NCBI GenBank assembly: GCA_034509495.1
Contig: CM067521.1
Coordinates: 16,398,704-16,462,703, forward strand
Source: Acestrorhynchus altus
Taxonomy: Eukaryota > Chordata > Actinopteri > Characiformes > Acestrorhynchidae
Length of the DNA stretch: 64,000 nucleotides
Reading direction: 5' to 3'
Shown: positions 43,845 through 55,915 of the stretch, one piece after another
Layout: each line of letters opens with the position of its first letter
Numbering within the stretch: position 1 is the first letter of the stretch
Notes under the pieces: model-generated
Seen by the model: the letters and a program-made list of their open reading frames with translations, nothing else
The model's database searches: none
Told to the model about the DNA's origin: nothing
Made by a program: the position numbers and the translations under genes

Positions 43845-44545
43845 ACAGTCTACTGTGTACATCATTGGTGTCCAAGGAGCTCAGTGCTGATCTGAGAAGC
43901 ATGGATGTAGATTTATAAGATTTATAAGTCAGGAATGTCTCTTGGAACCATTTCTAAACAAATACAGATTGGTTCAGATGGAAAGGAACAGCCCAAGAGC
44001 CACTGAGGCCCAGGCCTGCCATGAAATGGAAAGCTCTTGGAAGACAAATGTCAATGTCTATAGTCGGGAGCGAGTTTAACATAACCTTAGACTGGTGCAG
44101 AAAATGCCATCCAGGAAAGAAGCTCTAAAATCAATCTGTAGCTGAACCACATGAACCAAGGAAAAGCCGACTGAAGTAAAGTTTTATGGTCAGATGAGAC
44201 AAAAATGTTTGAAAGAGTAAAGGTCAGGCATTCAACCACAAGAACATTGTACCGACTGTTAAGCATGGTGGTGATAGCATCATGTACTGGGGCTGTTTTC
44301 CTGTCAACACAGTTGTAATATCATGTGACATAATGACCCCAAAACACATCAAAGGATGTTGTAGAATGTAGAAAATGAAGAAAGTGTCACAACACCAACA
44401 TATTTAATTGAACATATTTAATTCTGACAAGGAGAGTGGTCCAATTACCAGCCAGAATTTGGCAGAAGCATGTGGATTGTACAATTTACTAATGAACATT
44501 TAACCAGAATTTAGGGGTGGCAAATGCATAAGCATAGTTTTTGAC
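43845..44545 (+). mobile_element. Tc1-like transposon relic (Tc1-6)
   Basis: The plus strand has a damaged transposase gene. TTTATGGTCAGATGAGACAAA (about 44183) is the region of the first catalytic aspartate (LWSDET in the family), and about 44257-44302 reads TVKHGGDSIMYWGCF. Downstream sequence with CATAATGACCCCAAAACACATC (about 44328-44350) corresponds to the second aspartate block (ND.PKHT). Stops and indels are frequent. The inverted ends are not clearly defined. Confidence 0.78.
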
Positions 44546-44680
44546 CCTGTATATATAATTTTGACTGATCTTTTATATATGTGTGTTGTAACTGATTCAT
44601 GCAGACAAACAGTTCAGAGAAATCACTGAATGCTCAATATTGACATGATATTCATGTCTATGATGAAAGTACGCACAAAT
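44546..44680. other. Spacer without recognised features
   Basis: No gene or repeat identified. Confidence 0.45.
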
Positions 44681-45065
44681 CAGCAAAGGTCACAGACAAT
44701 AAGGTGGCTTTCTTTCACAATATCACCTATTGCTCTCTTTGCATTAAATAGAGTATGAAACCCTTTATGCCACTGGAAAGTACTCCAGCATTGTTTTTTG
44801 ATGCTATCTTTCAGCATCCTTTTTATAACCTCTGTGTTATAATAGCAGATAAAATCTGTGTCGAACAACCGGTCTCCATAGCAACTCTGACACCATCTGC
44901 AGAGAGGCATGATTAATCCAGAGCGCTTTTGCAACTCTTTGGCAGGTTTTCTATTCACTACAAGCAAATTAATATGGCACTCCGAAGACCTTCTGTGAAT
45001 ACACACTGCCGAACTGTTTGCATAGATTTGCCTGGATGGATGTGTTGGGTGGTTGCCTTGCACAA
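44681..45065. other. Unassigned complex block, regulatory candidate
   Basis: Repeat-free and evenly complex. It contains an RFX X-box-like GTCTCCATAGCAAC (44872-44885; one mismatch to GTNRCC, perfect RGYAAC half) and GATTAATCC (44911-44919), a paired-type or bicoid-type homeodomain core. A 127-codon minus frame (44680-45063) coincides with the block but the protein is unfamiliar. Either a conserved enhancer or an unrecognised exon would explain it; neither is shown. Confidence 0.35.
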
Positions 45066-46370
45066 AAAGACTGGGGATGGAATCTTATTGTATGATTACA
45101 TGGACAATCAAATGAATGCATAACTATTCACCAAAGTCATATATCATTTCAGTGTATAACAAAATTATCATGAGATAATCTATAGTAGGCTATATTGTAG
45201 TGTATATTATATTTAATTTAGTGTAGATATTTCTGCAGTATTACTATAAACCACTGTTTTTCATTTTGTTTTGGTTCCCACTGTGGTTGGGATTTTGTGT
45301 GTGTCGTAAAAACTGTGTGTGTGTGTGTGTGTGTGGGTGGGTGGTTGGGTGTGAGGGTGTGAGGAAGCTAAATACCTCTGAAACCATGCAGCTATATTAA
45401 TGCACCTTGATATATAAACGTTCTCATTTACCAACACTAATAAATTGCATTTACCCTGTAGACCCTGTGTGTACAAGCCTGTATTTCTTACTGTAACTAC
45501 TGTAACTACATCGCTGTCCTAATTAACATCAGTTTCATAGGCCCTAAAATAGGGACTCCACAAGATAGGCCAAACCTAATGACCAAATGATCAACATTTC
45601 TGAATTCTGCATTACAAATAGTAATTAAATATTGTCAATATATATGGTATATATATGGTTTAAATATATATGGTAAAAAGTCAGTTACCCTAAAATATTT
45701 ATTATTTCATTGGACACTGCTCAGTCCTCCTACTGTATCCAACTATACAAGGCTATTACTGTGTTTGTATGGTTTGATAACAGTATAAGAGCCTGTATTG
45801 CTAAATGCATTGTAAAAGAACGTTTTCACATTTGTTGGATTACATATGTTGTTTTTATAATATAACAAAATACAATGTGTTTACATATATTAACCTATCC
45901 TATCTAAAGCAGTATTCTATAATTTAGGATAATAAAAATATAGGAACTGTCATTTTCTCCATGGCAACTTCACAGGAACAATGTAAAATTTGGAAGCCTT
46001 TATACTTGTCATAACAAAAATTTGGACACAATACGGATCTGGATCTCAATGTTTTGTTATAAATAATGGGCCCATGAATTTTGCTCTCTACCAGACAATC
46101 CTGAAGCTGAATATCCGCCCATCAGACTGAGATTTATAGCTTAAGTGGAGTTAATTTATGTCAAACCATCAAAAATGGAGATACAAGATTGTTAAGTGCC
46201 AGTGGTGAGATGTTGATGCATCATATAGAAAGGAAGGTCCATTCATTATGAAGAGATGCTTTTACTGTGATGACTTTCATGCGAAAGGATGGCTCTCTAG
46301 CTACAGCTGAGCCTTATAATAGGTCACTGAATTACATAATACTTTCTAACTCCATGCCCCTCCCTCTCCC
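45066..46370. other. Unassigned AT-rich DNA with short (TG)n
   Basis: (TG)n and GGGTG-type sequence at 45314-45345; AT-rich low complexity near 45620-45680. No gene seen. Confidence 0.5.
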
Positions 46371-46790
46371 AAACTACATGTGAGCTTCTATAATGCCATA
46401 TCCGTCTCCTCTGCTCAGTCACGCTCCAAAACTGATTGCTTTTTGTACAAAAACTTTTTTTTTTTCATCCCGCTGCCTCATAATCTAGTTCCAGGCCATC
46501 TGAATGTAACAGGGGGGGAAAAAAAATCATCATATTAAAATAGACTCTGCAGCAGAAAGGGTTATGCTATGCTGATGTTTTCTGACTCAGCTGTCTGATG
46601 TCATTTCTGAAAGAGCAAATGTCTGCACCCTCCGGCATCCCCTAAACAGACCATGCTGCAGCTACATCTGCTGTGGTTTGACCTCTGATCTTCACCCCTT
46701 TTGCTCTGTGTTTCCAAGCTGATGATTAAATGTGTGTGGACATTAACTGCAAAGTGGTTTCATCTCTGTGTGTTGGATATTAGTGTCTTT
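46371..46790. other. Unassigned complex block, regulatory candidate
   Basis: Repeat-free sequence with AP-1-like TGACTCAG (about 46583), E-box-like sites and GCTGATGATTAAATGTG. Surroundings are AT-rich repeats. No coding evidence. Confidence 0.28.
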
Positions 46791-47000
46791 AAAGAAAACA
46801 CGTTTTTTAATATAGTCTTGGTCTCAATTTTGGTTAATCTTGATCTCAATTACCTTTGAAAATCACATTGAAGTGTTTCCCTCTGCTTATATTTAAGCCA
46901 ACAGGAACTTAATATGAGTGAGGATAGGGTTGTTTGATTGCCCCTGAACTAAATGAATGCCTCTGCCATCCTTGCACCAAAGCTAGAGATAAGCCATGGT
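46791..47000. other. Spacer without recognised features
   Basis: No gene or repeat identified. Confidence 0.45.
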
Positions 47001-47100
47001 ACACTCATAAAAATAATGGGGTTTCAAATCATTCTTTTTGAGCAATTCCAGAGAATAACCACTTTTGGCTCCCTATAGAAGTACAAATCCCAAATAAGAA
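47001..47100. repeat. MITE fragment of the ACACTCATAAAAATAA type
   Basis: TACACTCATAAAAATAATGGGGTTTC, then AATAACCACTTTTGGCTCCC resembles a common fish MITE whose end reads ACACTC.TAAAAATAAAGGT with interior AGAACCATTTTTGGTTCC. The other end was not found. Confidence 0.5.
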
Positions 47101-47134
47101 AATATTGGTGAATATCAAAATTAACATGCCACCA

Positions 47135-47225
47135 AATAGCTGCACCCAGAAGGAATCAACTGACTGTAAGTGCTGTTAGACTCTCATGGAATCATGCAGA
47201 ATGGCAACAGGTAAACTTCACTGAC
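47135..47225 (-). mobile_element. Tc1-3 family 3' end, inverted
   Basis: The reverse complement (GATTCCTTCTGGGTGCAGCTATTTGG and adjoining CACTTACAGTCAGTTG) aligns with the end of Tc1-3 at about 12110-12150 and 25905-25950. Confidence 0.5.
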
Positions 47226-47385
47226 TTTTGACTTGGTGGAAATCCTTGTATAGAGGTACTGGTGTCACCACCAAAATATATCACACTAAATTCTTATCAT
47301 CCATATCAGGCTAAATGTTTATCTGTGCAACTATTTGTTGATGATGCGTATATTGTAAATTGTTATCAAAAGTAAGAGTATATGT
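47226..47385. other. Spacer without recognised features
   Basis: No gene or repeat identified. Confidence 0.45.
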
Positions 47386-47505
47386 GTGTGTGGTACAGCA
47401 TGTGTGTGTGGTACCCTGCAATGGAATGGCAACCAGTACAGCAGGTGTTCCTGTCTTGCACCCAGTAATTTTGCTAGGCTCCGACCATATCCTTGACCAA
47501 GACAA
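47386..47505 (+). mobile_element. SINE-2-like 3' fragment
   Basis: GTGGTACCCTGCAATGGAATGG, CAACCAGTACAGCAGGTGTTCCTG and TTGCACCCAGTAATTTTGC match the 3' part of SINE-2, followed by CCTTGACCAAGACAAATGAG as the terminal portion. Confidence 0.6.
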
Positions 47506-48261
47506 ATGAGTATATAGGTTTTTATACATTTATATTTAGACACACATTGGGCTAGTTTCAGATTCTGAAGGACAAAACGTGATGTTGAGTACCTTTTTGT
47601 TGCTGTTATGCTTATACACTTGCTTGTGCTTGTGCTTGTACAAGTAACTGAATTATCTCTTCACATATGCCAGCAAAGGAAGGGTCATCTTGCTCAAGGG
47701 CAGCTAAGCTGACATGAGTATCAAACTCCGTGATCAATACTCCGTAACCACTGTAATGTTTAAGCTTTGTTCCTTTTTGTAGTTGCTGATCCCTAAATGT
47801 AGCATTAAGTCTCTTCTGTAAATAAACTGTGCCTTAGTTGGACCAACTAGCTTGACCAATGTTTGTTGTAAGACTTAAGGACAACCTCAAGCCTCGTTTA
47901 TCGTAATGTGAAACATCTTTCATCCTGCTATGCAGGTCTGTGGTATCCTCTGTTTATGAAAGCTAGCATAAATGTTATTTAGACTGTCAGTAGCATTGGA
48001 CAGATTCATTGATGTTAGTTCTGTGTTCAGTAGTCAACCATAGAATGCCCGGTACCTCAAGAACATTCTTCAAGAATGCCTAGATGTCTGGCTCCACTCA
48101 ATCGTCTGTCAGGAGAAGGTCATTTACCAATACAGGAATGAAGACTCATTCCACAGAGATGGCTTTTTCAAGACCGCAGATACCACTTTGGAATGGACGC
48201 TGTCTAAAACCACTTCATGTTAAGGGTATGGAAGCATAATGATATGTTAGCTTTAAAGATA
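47506..48261. other. Unassigned non-coding DNA
   Basis: No gene or named repeat; a short GCTTGT repeat lies near 47620-47640. Confidence 0.5.
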
Positions 48262-48475
48262 AGATATGGGTAGCCATGGCCTGGTGACTGGAAGGTTGCT
48301 GGTTCGATTCCCTGAACTGACAGAACATGAGTGAAGTGCATTTGAGCAAGGCACTTAATTCCCCAACTGCTCTCCGTGTGCCATGGATAGGGCTGCCTAC
48401 TGTATTCACTAGTGTGTATTTATTTATTTATTTTCCATGTGGGTTAAGTGTTTCAATAAATAACTTTGAACATTT
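48262..48475 (+). mobile_element. tRNA-derived SINE (SINE-3)
   Basis: A perfect B box GGTTCGATTCC lies at 48301-48311, with an A-box-like TAGCCATGGCCTGGTG about 25 bp upstream. The body includes GAGTGAAGTGCATTTGAGCAAGGCACTTAATTCCCCAACTGCTC (split by known variants) and GATAGGGCTGCC, a sequence found in a widespread fish SINE. The 3' end runs into ACTAGTGTGTATTTATTT and GGGTTAAGTG. Non-coding. Confidence 0.85.
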
Positions 48476-49677
48476 TTTTTGCTATTTTAGAGAGTGTAAA
48501 GTACTGAAAAAAGTACAACTAGGTACAAGTACTGAATTCCAGGTATCATTACCAGTACCATATCCAATCCAATCAAATGTTCATGGTACCCAACCCTAGT
48601 GTACGTGGCCTAAATCTTGCAGTGCTGTGGCTTAAAGGGAAACCATGTTCAAAAGAACCCTCCCTTTATACGTAGCATTTATTCATCTTATTAATTGATT
48701 TGTTGATTGATGATTGGTTGTTAAAACTGAAGGATAATGTGTTCTTTTTTCCATTTCTCTTTTCATCATTTTGTTTCTTAACAGGTTCAACAGATGTCGC
48801 TTAATTTGACGGGTCAGTTTGACTGGTCAGCTTCTATAAGAGGCAGCTGTAGGTCAGATGTGTCTAGCTGGGATCCAGAGTTTAATTCACAATGACATTG
48901 TTCATTTTCTTTGAACATTTGAATCAGGTATGTTAACTGAGAAGGACATTTGTAGAGCTTTGGCTGGGAAGGAACCCAGTTTGACACCCCAGCTGTACGT
49001 TGCTACAATCCTCAGGTATTCAACTCATGCAGCTTTGGTAAATTTGTAATCCTTGCACAGTTTGAGATAGAAAATAGAAAATTGTTTATCCACTGACAGA
49101 CCAATCAACACAATTTTGTCATGTTATCTAAGTTCATATAGAGCGAATATTTAAATTGTTTCAGTCTCTCTTGTCTTGACTGTTGGACATCGTGTACTCA
49201 ATAGCCAAGTGTACCATGACCGGCTCTGGATTTACAGTAAGAGCTGTAACTGAATCTTTAGTAATCTAATCTAGCCAGGAGTATGAACCAAATTACATCC
49301 GGTGAGCTACCATCAGTTCCTGTGGTGTCATGGCTAGTAATGTTAGGGTGTGTTCCCCTGACGTGTGGAAGCTTAGACTCCCTGCTTTTGTAACCTGACC
49401 AAGCCATGTGCTGACATTCTGAGCCATATTTATCACCAGTCACACACACATAGGTATGTCAACCATGTCAATCCTAATGACATTGACTAATTCACTCTTT
49501 GGTCTGGTGAGCAGAAACTTCACTGGAGTGACACTGATGTGAATCATACAGTCCAAGAGCTTCAGGATGTTCATCTGTAGATTGATTCCAACTGAATCAC
49601 TCTGATTTCAAGAGCATTTTCAACATTTAGGTAATTTACCAGAATGACATTTAGCAACACAGCCGGAGGCATGAGTG
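48476..49677. other. Unassigned non-coding DNA
   Basis: No gene seen. Short open frames without support. Confidence 0.5.
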
Positions 49678-51145
49678 GTACAACCCCAATTCCAATGAAG
49701 TTGGGACATTGTGTAAAACATGCATAAAAACAAAATACGATGATTTGGAAATCCTATAAAACCTATATTCAACTGAATACATGATAAAGACATGATATTT
49801 AATGTTAAAATGGATAAACTTTATTGTTTATAGCAAATAGTCACCCATTTTGAATTTGATGCCTGCAACACGTTTCCAAAAAAAGTTGGCACAGGGGCAA
49901 CAAAAGACTGGAAAAGTTGATGGAACATTCCACATGTGAACAGGTTAATTGGAAACAGGTGAGTGTCATTATTGGGTATAAAGGGAGCATCCCTGAAAGG
50001 TTCAGCCATTCACATGCAAGGATGGGGGAGGTTCACCACTTTGTGAACAACTGCTTGAGTAAATAGTCCAACAGTTCAAGAACAATGTCTCTCAACTTGC
50101 ATCTGTGATGAATTTAGGGATTTCATCATCTACAGTGCATAATATCATCAAATGATTCAGAGAATCTGGAGAAATCTCTGCAAGTAAGCGGCAAAGCCAA
50201 AAACCAAAATTGAATGCCCGTGACCGTCAATCATTCTGTAATATTACCACATGGGCTCAGGAACTCTTCAGAAAACCATTGTCAGTGAAAACAGTTCATC
50301 GCTCAGTTCATCGTGCAAGTTAAAATTCTACCATGCAAAAGCGAAAGCCATATATCAAAAACAACCAGAAACATTCTGGCTTCTCTGGGCCTAAGCTCAT
50401 CTGAGATGGACTGACGCAAAGTGGAAAAGTGTCCTGTGGTCTGATGATTCCACAGTTTGTTTTTGGAAATCTTGTCGTCCGGTCCACAGAGGAAAATGTT
50501 TATCAGTGCGAATTTGAAAAAATACCATCTCTGATGGTATGGGGCTGTGTTAGTGCACATGGCCTGGGTAAACTGCACATCTGTGAAGGCACCATTAATG
50601 CTCAAAGGTACTTACAGATGGAGTAACATATGCTGTCATCCAAACAATGTCTTTTTCAGGGACATCCCTGCTTATTTCAGTAAGACAATGCCAAGCTACA
50701 TTTTGCACATGTTACAACAGTTTGGCTACATAGTAAAAGAGTATGGGTACTAGACAGGCCTACTTGCAGTCTAGACCTGTCTTCCATTGAAAACGTGTGG
50801 CACATTATGAAGTGCAAAATATGACAACGGTGACCCCAGACTGTTGAACAACTGAAATTGTACATCAAACAAGAATGGGAAAGAATACCACCTACAAAGC
50901 TTCAACAATTAGTGTCCTCAGTTCCCAAACAGTTATTGAGTGATGTTAAAAGTAAAGGTGATGTAACACAGTGGTAAACATGCCCATGTCCCAACTTTTT
51001 TGGAACATGTTACAGGCATCAAATTCAAAATGAGTGAATATTTGCAAAAAACAATAATGTTTATCCATTTGAACATTAAATATATTGTCTTTGTAGTGTA
51101 TTAAATTCCATTCAAATGAATATAGGATTTGCAAATCCCAATTTG
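49678..51145 (+). mobile_element. Tc1/mariner-type element relic, nearly full length (Tc1-7)
   Basis: The left end is CAACCCCAATTCCAATGAAGTTGGGACATTGTG, part of a long terminal inverted repeat whose inner segment (TTTGCAAATA, AAGTTGGCAC) is mirrored near 50985-51140 (CCCAACTTTTTTGGAAC, ATTTGCAAAAAAC, GATTTGCAAATCC). The outer right end is lost at about 51145. The interior encodes a decayed transposase: WKSVLWSDDSTVCFW (about 50422-50466, first aspartate) and, after a frameshift, LMVWGCVSAHGLGKL (about 50531-50575). Further 3' the glutamate region reads SIENVWHIM-like sequence near 50785-50810. Many stops make it inactive. Confidence 0.88.
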
Positions 51146-51735
51146 AAGGATGAAGGATGTGTAAAGAATGTGGGAGCACTGCAAACAAAAACAAACAAAC
51201 AAACAAAAAAAAATTCCTAGTTACTGAAGATTGATCAGTAAAATGATATGTTTCTGTAAAATTAGCTAGATTTGTTTAGGTATACATTTTTACAGCAAGC
51301 TCTGCTTAGTAGGAACTTAGTAGGCACTTTTGTGCAGACTCAATTTTCATTGTTAGTGATGTGTTACAGACGAGTAGAGGCTATATCTTGTTTTGTTATC
51401 CAGAGCACTACAGATTTGAGAATACACAGCAGACTGTGAGATTTCAAATTTGCTTACCAATGCAAAGCTTTGTAATGTAACCTTATCCTTTGTGTGCTGT
51501 AGAAACATCCCGCCATTGCCTTCCATTACATTTGCAAGTTGGTGAGGTGCTCAGTCATCTCTTTTAGCCAAACAATTTTAATAGCAAATTACTTATTTTT
51601 TGAGTCAAGGGCCTAGTAAACTTTGCAGTGCTAACAGGGACAATTCAATCAACATGGAAAACAGTCAATTATATAGGATACTATTTAACCCATTATAGAT
51701 GCCTTCAAAAATGATATTTTCTTTCTTTAACTAAG
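51146..51735. other. Unassigned non-coding DNA
   Basis: A short (AAAC)n run at 51185-51207 follows the transposon. Otherwise nothing recognised. Confidence 0.5.
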
Positions 51736-51830
51736 GCCATTTTCACACCTGAAATTCCAGACAAAGGTTCGAATCAAGGGTCATGTTTTTGTTGTCTTTG
51801 TGTACATTTGGTCCAGTTAGGTCTGGTTTC
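51736..51830. repeat. Possible TTTCACACCTG-type MITE end
   Basis: GGCCATTTTCACACCTGAAATTCC and CATTTGGTCCAGTTAGGTCTGG resemble the ends of fish MITEs that start with a TTTCACACC motif and carry TTTGGTCC. Compare 34165-34310 and the phrase CCCTTTCACACTGGATCC at 53630. Confidence 0.35.
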
Positions 51831-52300
51831 ACACAAAACCCAAGTTTAAAACATAGTATCCACAACAGAGTGGAATAAAAACTAGCAAGAGTTTACTTTT
51901 TTTTCTACAAAGCTAGAGCAAACAACAAAATGTAAATTGTAGGTTTACAAAACAGGTAATGTTACCTAATATAGCACTTTGAATTGAGCATCAACTGAAC
52001 CAAACAGTGCTGACCTGTAGGTACTGTGAAACAGATGGTTTTAATGTAATGGCTAATTGTTGTGTATTATTGATGAAAACAGTGTAATTCTAAGAGATAA
52101 TGGTGAGGTTTGGAAAATGAATAATGCACCATGTGGGAGGGGCCCTTTAAGCGACTTTGATGCTTCAGATCCACCACTGCTTTGGCCTACCGTGGGAAAC
52201 CTTTTCGCTATTAACCATGCAATAATAACTGTCCACAATCATAAACACAGCTAATAACTGAGTGAGTGAAAAAACTCCCTCACCCATACCAGTCTCACAG
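51831..52300. other. Unassigned non-coding DNA
   Basis: No gene or confident repeat. Confidence 0.45.
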
Positions 52301-52540
52301 TTTCTTCCGTGATCTAGAAATCTTAACGTTTAATGTCAACAAACTGAAGTCAAGCATAATAATCCAGGTCACACCAGGTAAAAGGAGCCAATTATCTGCC
52401 CGGATCTGACATCTAAAGCAGGCCTGCAATGTTCAAGGGCCTAGAAGCCAAAGCTTACGTCTGTAATGCTTCGCAAAGGAGATAATAATTACAAAGCAGG
52501 CCTAAAAGTCTTTTAAACCATAACAACCAAAGCCTTCTGT
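52301..52540. other. Unassigned complex block, regulatory candidate
   Basis: Repeat-free sequence with CACCAGGTAAAAGGAGCCAATTATCTGCC and TCGCAAAGGAGATAATAATTAC: an E-box, homeodomain cores and GATA-type sites close together. Suggestive only. Confidence 0.25.
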
Positions 52541-53892
52541 TGAGCAAAATAGGGGAAGGATGATTCTACAGCCCAGTGCTTAATCCAGTGGAAGCTAAGG
52601 TTTCTTGAAGCTTCCGTTTCGAAATAAACATAGAAGTAGAGTAACTTCACTTTGCACTGCAGATACAAGGCTATTGTAGCTAAAAAACAATAGAAAGCTA
52701 AACCCTTTAGCATCTTTAGTTCACCACACACTTACCTCAAACATATGGATTTGTTCAGTAATCTCTAACAGATTTGCTAATGTGGTTTCTGACACTGTAC
52801 AACACTGCAATCTATAAATAGAAGGGATTGTGGCCTCCAGATTGCTTTTTTTAACTATGCAAATGTGCTTTTGTTCATTTTTATAGAAAACATCACAGTG
52901 CATCCTACAGTGTTGTGTCAATGAGCCTGAGCAGCCTATTTATGTGAGGCCTGTGAGAAACTAGATAGCTGTAACCTTCTTTTACCTGTTAGTTACATTG
53001 GCCTCACATCTCCACACTGTTACTAAATGCCATTTTTACACTCATTTTCATTATTATTCATGTTTGCATGCTGTTTTTCAGTGTGCAGTGATTTATGTAT
53101 GCAGTTAGCACAATGCTGGTTGAGTGATTTTGGCCATTGGACACAAAACAATGCTTTTTTTGTATTTTAGTTTTTGTAAACAACAAAACTATTTTAGAGA
53201 CTTTAAAACTTCAAAGGTTTATGGCTAATGTAGTTTCTGTCAAAGTGGCTGGGAATGCAGCAGTTGAAAAAAAAAATGTTGGTGTTCCTTAACAAGGATT
53301 GCACTCAGAGGCCACATGACCTTCAGTAATGTGATCATCTACACACTGGAGTCAGAAGTCAAGGGTTTACCTTGAAAGTCCTTAAGAAGATTTGTAGACA
53401 AAACAGAGAGCTCATCCAGACCTCAGCTCAGTCGCTGAACTTTTGCACTCACGGTTTACTGAAAGAGGAAAAATTTGTTTACATAAGGTTGTGTTACTTT
53501 ACTAATATGTCATGACGTACAAAGCCTGGATGGTTACTGAATTAGTGAACTAAATCTATAATATTGACTGGACAGCCTAAATCAATTTTCCTATGGAGGA
53601 ACTTGGATTTCGGACTATTTATGGGTAAAGGCCCTTTCACACTGGATCCAGAAAAACAGACACAGTTTTTACCATTACACCAAGTACAATGTTTGGTTTT
53701 TTGTTTTTTTCTGTAAATGAGTCTGGAAACTCCATATCTCTTATAAATATCTACTTAAATGCTTATTGGCATGGGAAGGAAGCATTTTTTAGCCATGAAT
53801 AGAATTTGTTGCACATAGATAAACAAAAGATGCTACATAAAGTGGCTGTGAAGTTCTCACTGCTATACACCAAACTTTTAGCTCCATCATAC
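52541..53892. other. Unassigned non-coding DNA
   Basis: No gene seen. Possible short MITE end near 53630. Open frames below 100 codons and unsupported. Confidence 0.5.
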
Positions 53893-54175
53893 AGGGGCAT
53901 ACAAACATTTGGGCACCCCTGGTAAACATTACTGTACTATGAACAGTTGAAGCAAGTTGAAGATGAAAGGATCTCCAAAACTTCCACGATTTTTTTAAAT
54001 AACAAAAAACGCCCAAAGTAAATCTTTTAAAATCCTGTATGGTTAGTACCTGGGAGCAAATATCACAGCTTGTAAACACTTTTGGTGGCCAGACAAGAGT
54101 CTTTCAATTCTTATTTGAGGGATTTTCATCAATTCCTCCTCGCAAAAGTCTCCCAGACCCACCATGACACTGACC
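53893..54175. mobile_element. DNA-transposon end (Tc1-8)
   Basis: ACAGGGGCATACAAACATTTGGGCACCCCTGGT is the terminal sequence of a fish DNA-transposon family whose ends read ACAGGGGTGCCAAA and GGGCACCCC. Interior phrases AGATGAAAGGATCTCCAAAA, TATCACAGCTTGTAAACAC and CCAGACAAGAGTCTTTCAATTC also fit. It is truncated at about 54175 and its second end is missing. Confidence 0.65.
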
Positions 54176-54355
54176 AGGAAGAAATAGATAATAAGATGGC
54201 TCTTTGTATGGATTAATGGAGTTGCTGGATTTTTGTTGCCAAATCAATGTCATTGCAGGCTGAAAAATCCATTTTAAGACTAACTTTGTAGAGTATATTG
54301 ACAAAATGTATGGTTTATTCTGCTTTTGAGTTCCTGTCTCTGCTGTTCAGGAAAG
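54176..54355. other. Spacer without recognised features
   Basis: No gene or repeat identified. Confidence 0.45.
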
Positions 54356-54618
54356 ATGTTCTGCTAGATTTTAGAGCATTGTTGAGCAATTTGATTGCAT
54401 TCAGTGACAAGACCTCACATCACCAACCTCCACATTCAAGAGAACACAGTTTTACTGCTCCACAGCTCAGTCCTGGGTGACTTAATACCCATCTACCCCA
54501 CACCTGACATTAGACATGGCACAAATAGTTTCATGTTTATGTGTTCCAGAGAGTCATGTTCTATTGCCAGTACTTTTCTACAGGGACTAGACAAATCAGT
54601 GTCAGTAATGGATGCAAC
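54356..54618 (-). mobile_element. Family A Tc1-derived element, near complete
   Basis: Inverted copy: GTTCTGCTAGATTTTAGAGCATTG, TTTGATTGCATTCAGTGACAAG, AGAGAACACAGTTTTACTGCTCCACAGCTCAG, TCCAGAGAGTCATGTTCTATTGCCAG and CTACAGGGACTAGACAA. These are the reverse complements of the family A landmarks at 3924-4217 and 41440-41740. Confidence 0.75.
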
Positions 54619-54675
54619 TTAAAGTAGCTGAATGCATTCATCTGTAATATTTTAATTGTAGTATCTGCAAGATTT

Positions 54676-55015
54676 TTTGATGGTCAGGGTGTTTGAAAAG
54701 TTGGTCAACTAGGTTATATGATGTGTTCTCATTTAACTTTGATGGTTTTCCATGGATGGATGGATGGATGGATGGATGGATGGTTTTGCTGGTCTGTTGA
54801 CATAGACTGGGAAGGCTGGTTGAGCAGTTTTGTCAGGTGGATCATGCTGGTCAGTCAGCATGGAATTAATAATCATGTTGGTCATGCTTATGAACAACCT
54901 TAGTCATACTCTTTGACTATTTTGGTCAGGTTGGTCATCATGGTCATTATGATAGACCGACTAAACCATCAAACTGATTGACCAGTCTGTGCTGGCCAGT
55001 TAGTTTTTTAAACTT
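54676..55015. repeat. Degenerate GGTCA/TGACC minisatellite, locus 3
   Basis: Irregular repeats of GGTCAACTAGG, GCTGGTTGAGCAG, CATGCTGGTCAGTCAGCATGG, ATGTTGGTCATGCTTATG and TTTTGGTCAGGTTGGTCATCATGGTC. It contains a (GGAT)n microsatellite. Same vocabulary as loci 9262, 28216 and 55916. Confidence 0.65.
54752..54784 (+). repeat. (GGAT)n microsatellite
   Basis: About eight GGAT units inside minisatellite locus 3. Confidence 0.95.
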
Positions 55016-55686
55016 TTGTCTTTTATACTGCATTAAGTGCATGCAGAAAAGAAAAGGTAAATAGTGACATCCCTAATGAATGGCTTGATTATTGTTGACT
55101 AACATAATTTATATTGTCATTTTATAGTCTGCTTATAATAATCTCAACATTGTCATATCCATACCATAGCAGGTGGTCCTGGTGGTTCTCCCAGTAGTTA
55201 CCGGATGTCCAATTATAGCATTACGCAGGTATTGTTTTCAATGGCTGGCTATTTACGTGGAACTGTGTTTATTTCAGCTTAATCCGTGCTCTTGGCAGCC
55301 CATGCAAGTCAGATGCTTAAAGCTCACATGACAAGAGCTGAGCCATGGTAATATGGGATTAAACAGACATGCTCACGTAGACCTGTTCTAGAAAAAGTCC
55401 AAGGAAATGGCAAAAAAGTTGCTTCTTTTCTTGCCCTTGTGTCTTTTGACAGCCAAATCAGTGCCAGTTTAAGTGTGGTACTTGCTAGCCAGCATACAAG
55501 ATGATTCTGATATCACAGACTCTCTTTGAGATGTTGAACAGATCCCTCTCTGTGAACAGACATTTCACTTTCTCCTGCCTTCTGTAGAAGCATTAGCTGA
55601 CCTTTGAACTGAGGAATATCCTGGAAGATTAGTCAGGGCTGGGTCAAGTGTGCCCATAATTGCTTTCACTTTTTTTCCTACCCACA
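55016..55686. other. Unassigned non-coding DNA
   Basis: No gene or repeat identified; 55170-55330 is relatively complex. Confidence 0.45.
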
Positions 55687-55690
55687 GTGT

Positions 55691-55758
<68 letters not shown>
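55687..55758 (+). repeat. (GT)n microsatellite
   Basis: About 35 GT units with one TTT interruption near 55697. Confidence 0.98.
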
Positions 55759-55759
<1 letters not shown>

Positions 55760-55915
55760 CATGAGAATTGCCCTCAGGACTTTTGAGACCTTTTCTTCCT
55801 GTGTGTTCTGTGATACAAATGCCACAACTTCAGGCTACCTTGAGGTGCAAAAAAATAACTTTATTTGAAAAAAGGTGGTTTAGGTGTCTGGTAGTCTCAT
55901 TATTGGTGATGAAGT
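55759..55915. other. Spacer without recognised features
   Basis: No gene or repeat identified. Confidence 0.45.

Noticed and set aside
44680..45063. Protein-coding exon on the minus strand (127 codons)
   Set aside because: The protein is not recognisable and there is no clear splice structure. Listed as a regulatory candidate instead.
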